Source: JBBDIO01 sp040880365 (GTDB lineage: Bacteria; Chloroflexota; Anaerolineae; Caldilineales; Caldilineaceae). From it: a stretch of DNA of 18,124 bases. A program made the position numbers and the translations under genes. The stretch spans positions 1-18,124 of the forward strand of contig JBBDIO010000197.1 in assembly GCA_040880365.1 (NCBI GenBank), written 5' to 3'. The notes under the pieces are model-generated. The model was not told the origin of the DNA. It worked only from the letters and a program-made list of their open reading frames with translations, and did no database searches. Shown here piece after piece: positions 13,206-18,124 of the stretch; the first letter of the stretch is position 1; the number at the start of each line of letters is the position of its first letter.

Positions 13206-13913
13206 ATGATGTCAAACACTACCATGTCAAACACGACGACCGGGCAAGAAGGGGTCATTAAATTCCACCTAGACTATACCCCATCTGCCCCACTGGATGC
13301 CAGTCTGCTAGGCGATCTGATGGACTGGCGCGAGATTCTGTTTACACGACAACTCATCGGCCAGGACCCGGCGCGCTATGCCGGCTACGGCTTCGGCAAT
13401 ATCAGCCTGCGCCTGCCAACTGCAATGGCGACACTGGCGGGGACGCCCGGCCCCGACCGCCCTACAGACCAGCCCATTTTCGCCATCAGCGGCACCCAGA
13501 CCGGCCATTTGTCACCGTTGACCGTGGAATACTATGCCGTGGTGATTGCCTGTTATCCCACCCAAAACCGCATTGTGGCGCGCGGTCCCATTCGCCCGTC
13601 CAGCGAATCTATGACCCACGGCATTCTCTATGCGCTGGATGCGAACATCGGCGCGGTGATGCATGCCCATTCGCCGGAAATCTGGCAGGCGGCCCCTGCC
13701 TTGAGATTGCCCACCACCGCAGCGACGGTGCCCTATGGCACGCCCGCCATGGCCCAGGAAGTCGTCCGGCTCTTTGCCGAGACCGACTGCGGCGCGCGGG
13801 GGATTTTCAGCATGGGCGGGCACGAAGACGGCATTGTCAGCTTTGGCCCCACGCTCGCCGACGCGGGGCGCGTGCTGCTGGCCGCGCAGACCGCGGCGAC
13901 TGCATCCTATTAG
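13206..13913 (+). CDS. Class II aldolase/adducin family protein
   Basis: 235 aa from ATG 13206 (ATG 13209 is equally possible). The longer frame from 13098 adds a Arg-rich stretch unlike the family, so I reject it. The fold's motifs are all present: GNISLRL (64-70), ISGTQTGHL (94-102), SSESMTHG with Glu134, zinc ligands H153 and H155 in HAHS, and H206 in GGHEDG. This is the full L-fuculose/L-ribulose-phosphate aldolase or epimerase ligand set, so the enzyme should be active on a sugar phosphate or sugar acid. A TAGAAT (13192-13197) lies 8 nt upstream, so the transcript may have little or no leader. Divergent from the UlaG-like gene, with operator-like repeats between. Confidence 0.9.
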   Translation: MMSNTTMSNTTTGQEGVIKFHLDYTPSAPLDASLLGDLMDWREILFTRQLIGQDPARYAGYGFGNISLRLPTAMATLAGTPGPDRPTDQPIFAISGTQTGHLSPLTVEYYAVVIACYPTQNRIVARGPIRPSSESMTHGILYALDANIGAVMHAHSPEIWQAAPALRLPTTAATVPYGTPAMAQEVVRLFAETDCGARGIFSMGGHEDGIVSFGPTLADAGRVLLAAQTAATASY

Positions 13914-13923
13914 ATGCGCGCCG

Positions 13924-13944
13924 GCAGGCGGCGCAACCGCCTGC
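13924..13944 (+). terminator. G/C-rich hairpin after the aldolase
   Basis: GCAGGCGG (13924-13931) pairs perfectly with CCGCCTGC (13937-13944) around CGCAA, 11 nt after the aldolase stop. No proper T tract follows, so it is a weak terminator or a transcript-stabilising hairpin. Confidence 0.45.
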
Positions 13945-13949
13945 ACTGG

Positions 13950-14005
13950 TTTACACCGATTTACACCGATTCACACTGATTCACAAGTCATACTGATTCA
14001 CAGGG
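13950..14005. repeat. 10-bp periodic repeats before the lipoprotein gene
   Basis: TTTACACCGA appears at 13950-13959 and 13960-13969, TTCACACTGA at 13970-13979, then two further TTCACA units at 13980 and 13997. The 10-bp phasing would place the units on one face of the helix. They end at the ribosome site GGGAGGAG. Confidence 0.85.
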
Positions 14006-14019
14006 AGGAGACTACCCCC

Positions 14020-15546
14020 ATGCCCAACACCCGCGCTCATATTCGCCACCGCCACGCATATGCCAGGCTGCTCCCGCTGCTGTTGATCCTGCTGCTTGCA
14101 GGCTGTACCGCGTCGCCCGAACAGTGGTTGATTCCCACGCCCACAATTCCCACGCCCACAGCAGAATCCACAGAAGAATCTACAGTTGAATCCATACCCC
14201 AGGATGCCACCGACCCGGAACGCGCTCCCGATAGTGATGCAGAGGCCGCCCCCGAACCGGATGCGGAACCATCTGCCGAACCGGATATCGAACCCCAGCG
14301 CGATTCACAGATTGACAGCGTGCCCGCGGGCGAAGGTCGTCCGCCGGGCCGCCGCGACGAGACAGCGCAAGCCTCTCCCCCGCAAAGTGCCACAGCGACG
14401 CCCTCCGCAACGCCCGCCCCGTCAGTAACCGACGCGGGCTCTCTCTCTGCCATTCACCCGGATTTGGCAATTGCGCTGGGCCTTGCGCCGCTGACCACCC
14501 CCCATTTTGAATATACCAACTGGGCACTTCTGAAAGCACAGGCTGGCGTGCCCGATCTGAATAGCGCCACCGATATGGCCGAGCGCATGGCCTTTATGAT
14601 GAATGTGGGCGGCACCGAACAGGCCGTCGCCACCGGCTTTGGGCGCAGCCATTTTCGCACCCACGCCGAAGTCTGGGGCTGGGATTCCACTGACCTGCAA
14701 TGGGAAGCATCCTTTGCCACGCCAGGGGGTCCCCTTGCCTTTGTGCTGCGCTTTGACGCGGATTTCGACATTGCGCCGGTCCTGGCGCACTTCGAGGAAC
14801 GCGAATTTGAACGCACCGAACACGCGTTTGGCGACAGCACCGCCATCCTCTACAGCCACTCTCTGGATCTCAGGGCAGTCTGGATGAACACGACCGAATT
14901 TGCCATCCTCAATACTGCCTATCTGCCCGACGCCCACACCCTCATCCTTGCCAGTGATGGCGACGCGCTGCTGGCGACCCTGGCGCAACTGGCGGCGGGC
15001 GAAACCCTGGCGACGCGGCCCGATATTCAGTCCGTCGCCGTGAGCCTGGGCGCGGCAGGCGCAGCCATGATCCTGACCGAAGGCTGTCCCGCGCTGGATG
15101 TGGCAACCTATATGATGGAAATTGAAGACATGGACACCTTGCACGCCACGCTGGAAGAGCTGCTGGCAACCTCGGCGGGCGGACTCTATAGCGTGCTGGG
15201 GATAGGCTATCGCGTTGAGGAAACAGGCGATGCAGCAGCAGAGAATAGCGCAGAAGAAAACGGCGGGGCAGGCATCCCCGTGGGCATATTCGTCCACCAC
15301 TATCCCAGCGCGGAACAGGCCTATGCCGACCTGGAAAGCCGGCGCGCCATCGCCGAAACGGGGCTGAGTCGGGTCTATGACGGCGTCCCCTACGCCGAGC
15401 TTTTCAGTGTATATGACGCGACCGTGCGTGAGGAGATTACCGGCGCCAATCTGAATCTGATTCTGGCCGCGCAGGAAAGACCGCCCCAACTCTTTTTCAA
15501 CATGGTACTGCAACGCGATCTCATGTTTTCGACGTGCGGGCCATAG
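14020..15546 (+). CDS. Secreted lipoprotein with Pro/Glu-rich linker, unknown function
   Basis: 508 aa from ATG 14020, chosen for GGGAGGAG at 14003-14010 and the signal peptide that follows. Residues 1-28 are a lipoprotein signal (basic start, LLPLLLILLLAGC) with the lipidated Cys29. Residues about 30-145 are a disordered Pro/Thr/Glu/Ala linker, including a 15-bp DNA repeat at 14131-14160 (IPTPT twice) and 12-bp repeats at 14161-14196. The folded part (about 150-508) has no motif I recognise; patterns such as VLRFDADFDIAPVLAHFEE and LILASDGDALLATL suggest alternating alpha/beta units. The protein should sit on the outer face of the membrane. Its 3' end overlaps the convergent PEP-synthase-like gene by 26 bp. 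I assign no function. Confidence 0.82.
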   Translation: MPNTRAHIRHRHAYARLLPLLLILLLAGCTASPEQWLIPTPTIPTPTAESTEESTVESIPQDATDPERAPDSDAEAAPEPDAEPSAEPDIEPQRDSQIDSVPAGEGRPPGRRDETAQASPPQSATATPSATPAPSVTDAGSLSAIHPDLAIALGLAPLTTPHFEYTNWALLKAQAGVPDLNSATDMAERMAFMMNVGGTEQAVATGFGRSHFRTHAEVWGWDSTDLQWEASFATPGGPLAFVLRFDADFDIAPVLAHFEEREFERTEHAFGDSTAILYSHSLDLRAVWMNTTEFAILNTAYLPDAHTLILASDGDALLATLAQLAAGETLATRPDIQSVAVSLGAAGAAMILTEGCPALDVATYMMEIEDMDTLHATLEELLATSAGGLYSVLGIGYRVEETGDAAAENSAEENGGAGIPVGIFVHHYPSAEQAYADLESRRAIAETGLSRVYDGVPYAELFSVYDATVREEITGANLNLILAAQERPPQLFFNMVLQRDLMFSTCGP

Positions 15547-18124
15547 GCGCGTCAGGGACCGTCCCAATCCGCTGGACACGGCCCGTCGCGCCGTCCAACT
15601 CCACCAGATCGCCGTCCTGTAGCCATGCCATCACATCGGGGATAGCAACCACCGCGGGAATGCCCAGCTCGCGCGCCACAATCGCCGCGTGGGAAAGCAG
15701 ACTGCCCCGCTCGACCAGCAAGCCCGCGGCCAGCGGCATGATGAGAATCCAGCTGGGATCGGTGTGCGGCGCGACCAGAATGTCACCAGGGTCGAACTGG
15801 GCGGTGAGCGGATTTTCCACTACCCGCGCCCGCCCGCGCACCACACCGGGACAACAGCCCACCCCCTGGCGCGTCTCGCCCTGCGCGGCTGAGTCCGCTC
15901 CTTGTTCAGGGGCCGATGTGCCATCGGCATGGGTGGCTTGAAAGTCGTTGCCCGCGTGCACCGCGCCATAGGTGACAAAGCGGCGCGGCGGCGCGGGCAA
16001 TGTGGCATATTCGGCAAACTCGGCCTGGCGCACCGCGGCCAATGCGCCCAACGCGGTGGCGGTGGTGGTCCCTTCCACATAGCCCAACACTTCATCCACC
16101 TGCAAATAAAAGACATCGCGCGGCTGGGCCAGCACGTCCGCCGCAAAGAGGCGTTTGCCCAATTCACGGAAAATCTGGCGGGCACGTCCAAAGACGCGCG
16201 TGCGCTCGAAGCGCAGATTTTCCCGGTCGCGCACGCGGTTGCGCGCATTGCGCAGCACCCATGCAAAAACCCGCCGCCGCAGAGGCTGTTTTGCCAACGC
16301 CGCGGCGACCTGCGCTTCGGCCTGTGCGCGTACCGCCTGCACATCGGTTGACCCCACGCCTACGCGCGCATCTGTTGACCCGTCACTCGCTCCCTCCGCG
16401 TGCCGCTGGGCCAGTTGGCCTATCGCGCGCAGCAACGGCGCAGGGTCATCAAACAGCGTGGGGCTTTCCAGCTTCAACTCATTCATACAGCGGTCGCCAA
16501 AACGGTCCAGATAGGCGGCATAGGCGCGCATGAACGCCTGCTGCGCATTTACCTGTGCAGGGTCGGCGTGTGCAGAATCTGTGGGGGCGGCAGGCAATAT
16601 GCCCTGTGCCAGTTGCGCCACAAAGCCCGGCTGCCCCGCCTCTACAGCGTGGGCCAACTGCGCCAGCTTCTGTACGCGTTGCGCCGGTTCCGCCGAGATC
16701 ATGCCGCCTTCGCCCACCAGCAGATTGTTCTGCAAAGTTGCGCCTGCATCCCCAATCCACTGTTCACAGAGTTTGCGCAACAGGCCAAAGAAAATCATGG
16801 CAAAGAAATCGTTGACCAGCGGCGCATCCCAATGGGGCAGCAGATCGGCTTCCAACTGGCGATAATAGACCGCCAGCTCATCGGCGCGCCAGTGGGCCAA
16901 ATCGGGACGCGCGGCACCCAGCGTGTGGGCCAGGCGCGCCAGAAAGCGGCGTTTGCGCCGTTCAAAGCCGAAATAACTTCCCACCAGCCCTGTCAACGTA
17001 CCGACCAGGCGCAGATTGTCGCGCAGACGGTCGCCGCGCGTGGCCGCGCCGATTTCCGCCACAATCGCCGGGGGCAATCCATCCTTCACGCCCATCATCT
17101 GCTCCATAAATGTGCGGTTGGCGCGAAACCCCGGCAGCATCGCCAGCACGCGATACCAGTTGAGCAGATTGTAGTAGATGCGCCCTCGCACCAGCCCGAT
17201 CATATTGGCAAAGACGTGTTGATTCTGTTGAATGGTCGCCGCCGGCACGCCCAGCACCTGGCAAAAGGTCTGATAGACATCGGTATAGGCCCGCCGTGCA
17301 AAGGAATAGGTGAGCGGCGTAGTCGTGCCGCCATAGCTTTCGATGATATTGCTATTATCCCAGATGATCAGCGCGCCGTCGGGGTCGGCGCGCCCTGCCA
17401 GCGTGGTGATAGGCCGCGCCTGTAGCAGATAGAGTGTGCTCTGTGCCCATGCCCATTCAATATCCTGGGGGCGTCCAAAATAATCGGCCAGGTGGCGCGC
17501 CAAAGTGGCGATGGCCTGGGCCTGGGCGGCATCCAGCAACGGCTGCGCGCCCGCTTGCGCCTGCACATCCACCGCACCGGCCCGATCTACCGTATAGGAA
17601 TCGCCCGCAACCGTGCCCGCTACCAGGCCATCCGCCAGCCCCGCCACCGCCGCGATCACGGCCATGCTCTGCCGTCCGCTCACAGGGTCTGCGCTAAAGG
17701 CCACCCCGGCGCATTCGGGCTGGACCATGCGCTGCACCAACACGGCGGGCAGCGGCGGCAAGCCGGTCAGCCCCTGTTCGCGGCGATAGGCCAACACGCG
17801 CGGCGACAGACCCGACTGCCACACATCCACGACGCGCGCGGCCACGTCGGCTGGCGCAACATTGAGATAACTTTCAAATTGACCGGCAAACGAGAGCGTC
17901 GCGCCATCTTCGCCCGCGGCAGAAGAGCGCACGGCGAACCGCGCATCCAGCGGCGCGAGCTGCGCCAGGGCCTGCGTCAGCGCCTCTGCGGCGGCAGGCA
18001 TCCAGGCGGCGGCCAGCGTCTCTGTCAACGTCTCTGTCAGGGATTCTGCCAGAGTTTCTGCCACTTCTGGGCCGGATGCCCCGGCGAACTGTGTATGCAA
18101 CGCAGCCGGTAGGCGCGGCGGCGT
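15521..18124 (-). CDS. PEP-synthase/rifampicin-phosphotransferase-like protein, 5' end outside the window
   Basis: At least 867 codons. The frame is open to the window edge, so TTG 18100 is probably not the true start. The PEP/pyruvate-binding (ATP-grasp) domain begins in the first part: FAVRSSAAGEDGATLSFAGQ, ADPVSG, DIEWAW and LLQARPITTL. A long middle domain starts NSNIIESYGGTTTPLTYSF. The C-terminal phosphohistidine domain has the acceptor His in GSLLSHAAIVARELGIPAVV (about residue 804 from TTG 18100). The TIM barrel of full PEP synthase is missing. This three-part layout matches rifampicin phosphotransferases and related PpsA-like proteins, which transfer a phosphate from ATP through His. 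The substrate is not evident. The 12-bp repeats at 18014-18061 insert a TETL-rich helix. Confidence 0.88.
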   Translation of the reverse strand, partial: TPPRLPAALHTQFAGASGPEVAETLAESLTETLTETLAAAWMPAAAEALTQALAQLAPLDARFAVRSSAAGEDGATLSFAGQFESYLNVAPADVAARVVDVWQSGLSPRVLAYRREQGLTGLPPLPAVLVQRMVQPECAGVAFSADPVSGRQSMAVIAAVAGLADGLVAGTVAGDSYTVDRAGAVDVQAQAGAQPLLDAAQAQAIATLARHLADYFGRPQDIEWAWAQSTLYLLQARPITTLAGRADPDGALIIWDNSNIIESYGGTTTPLTYSFARRAYTDVYQTFCQVLGVPAATIQQNQHVFANMIGLVRGRIYYNLLNWYRVLAMLPGFRANRTFMEQMMGVKDGLPPAIVAEIGAATRGDRLRDNLRLVGTLTGLVGSYFGFERRKRRFLARLAHTLGAARPDLAHWRADELAVYYRQLEADLLPHWDAPLVNDFFAMIFFGLLRKLCEQWIGDAGATLQNNLLVGEGGMISAEPAQRVQKLAQLAHAVEAGQPGFVAQLAQGILPAAPTDSAHADPAQVNAQQAFMRAYAAYLDRFGDRCMNELKLESPTLFDDPAPLLRAIGQLAQRHAEGASDGSTDARVGVGSTDVQAVRAQAEAQVAAALAKQPLRRRVFAWVLRNARNRVRDRENLRFERTRVFGRARQIFRELGKRLFAADVLAQPRDVFYLQVDEVLGYVEGTTTATALGALAAVRQAEFAEYATLPAPPRRFVTYGAVHAGNDFQATHADGTSAPEQGADSAAQGETRQGVGCCPGVVRGRARVVENPLTAQFDPGDILVAPHTDPSWILIMPLAAGLLVERGSLLSHAAIVARELGIPAVVAIPDVMAWLQDGDLVELDGATGRVQRIGTVPDAPMARTSKT
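18014..18061. repeat. Four 12-bp in-frame repeats
   Basis: Four tandem 12-bp units (18014-18025, 18026-18037, 18038-18049, 18050-18061) encode AETL, AESL, TETL, TETL on the minus strand near the N-terminus of the PEP-synthase-like protein. They resemble a slippage expansion of an amphipathic helix. Confidence 0.85.

Noticed and set aside
13950..14005. CRISPR-like array before the lipoprotein gene
   Set aside because: Units are only 10 bp with no unique spacers, so this is a simple tandem repeat.
16400..17425. 341-aa plus-strand frame and several others inside the PEP-synthase-like gene
   Set aside because: Shadow frames with biased composition; the minus strand carries clear ATP-grasp and phosphohistidine motifs.

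Overview
The window looks like chromosomal DNA from a GC-rich bacterium, most likely a member of the Chloroflexota (Anaerolineae/Caldilineae-like). This rests on overall protein flavour: a DUF6062-like CxxC/CxxH protein, a K+-dependent-type membrane pyrophosphatase, a Pro/Thr/Glu-rich lipoprotein and a WYL regulator. No rRNA or marker gene fixes the taxonomy, so it is an inference. There are 13 substantial coding genes, one decayed gene and transposase remnants. No tRNA, rRNA or CRISPR array was seen.

Layout. 44-2313: a promoter drives a two-gene operon, a CxxC/CxxH protein overlapping (ATGA) a CLC antiporter with fluoride-subtype motifs. 2377-4733: a separate promoter, a leader of about 200 nt containing a terminator-like hairpin, the membrane pyrophosphatase hppA and a strong terminator. 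4735-7423: a visibly more A/T-rich accessory island with a 210-bp direct duplication (hairpin plus transposase 3' end), a 35-bp perfect inverted repeat and an inner 25-bp imperfect inverted repeat. It carries a VOC-TPR-like gene, a frameshifted gene and a regulator with two MerR domains. 7479-9431: an SDR oxidoreductase divergent from a WYL regulator whose mRNA is probably leaderless. 9493-10702: a tyrosine-recombinase-fold protein that has lost its catalytic residues, then a bidirectional terminator. 10729-13913: a likely sugar-acid/carbohydrate cluster (DapA-fold lyase, small membrane protein, UlaG-like metallo-hydrolase) divergent from a class II aldolase. 14020-18124: a lipoprotein, and convergent to it a PEP-synthase/rifampicin-phosphotransferase-like protein whose 5' end lies beyond the window.

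How the parts may work together. The CLC antiporter and the pyrophosphatase suggest ion and fluoride homeostasis, although they have separate promoters. The 10.7-13.9 kb genes look like a small carbon-catabolic module with operator-like direct repeats at its promoters. The most unusual items are the nested inverted repeats around the tandem-MerR gene, the catalytically dead recombinase, and the hppA leader with promoter plus terminator. Short 10-18 bp tandem repeats recur throughout, both in promoters and in low-complexity protein segments.
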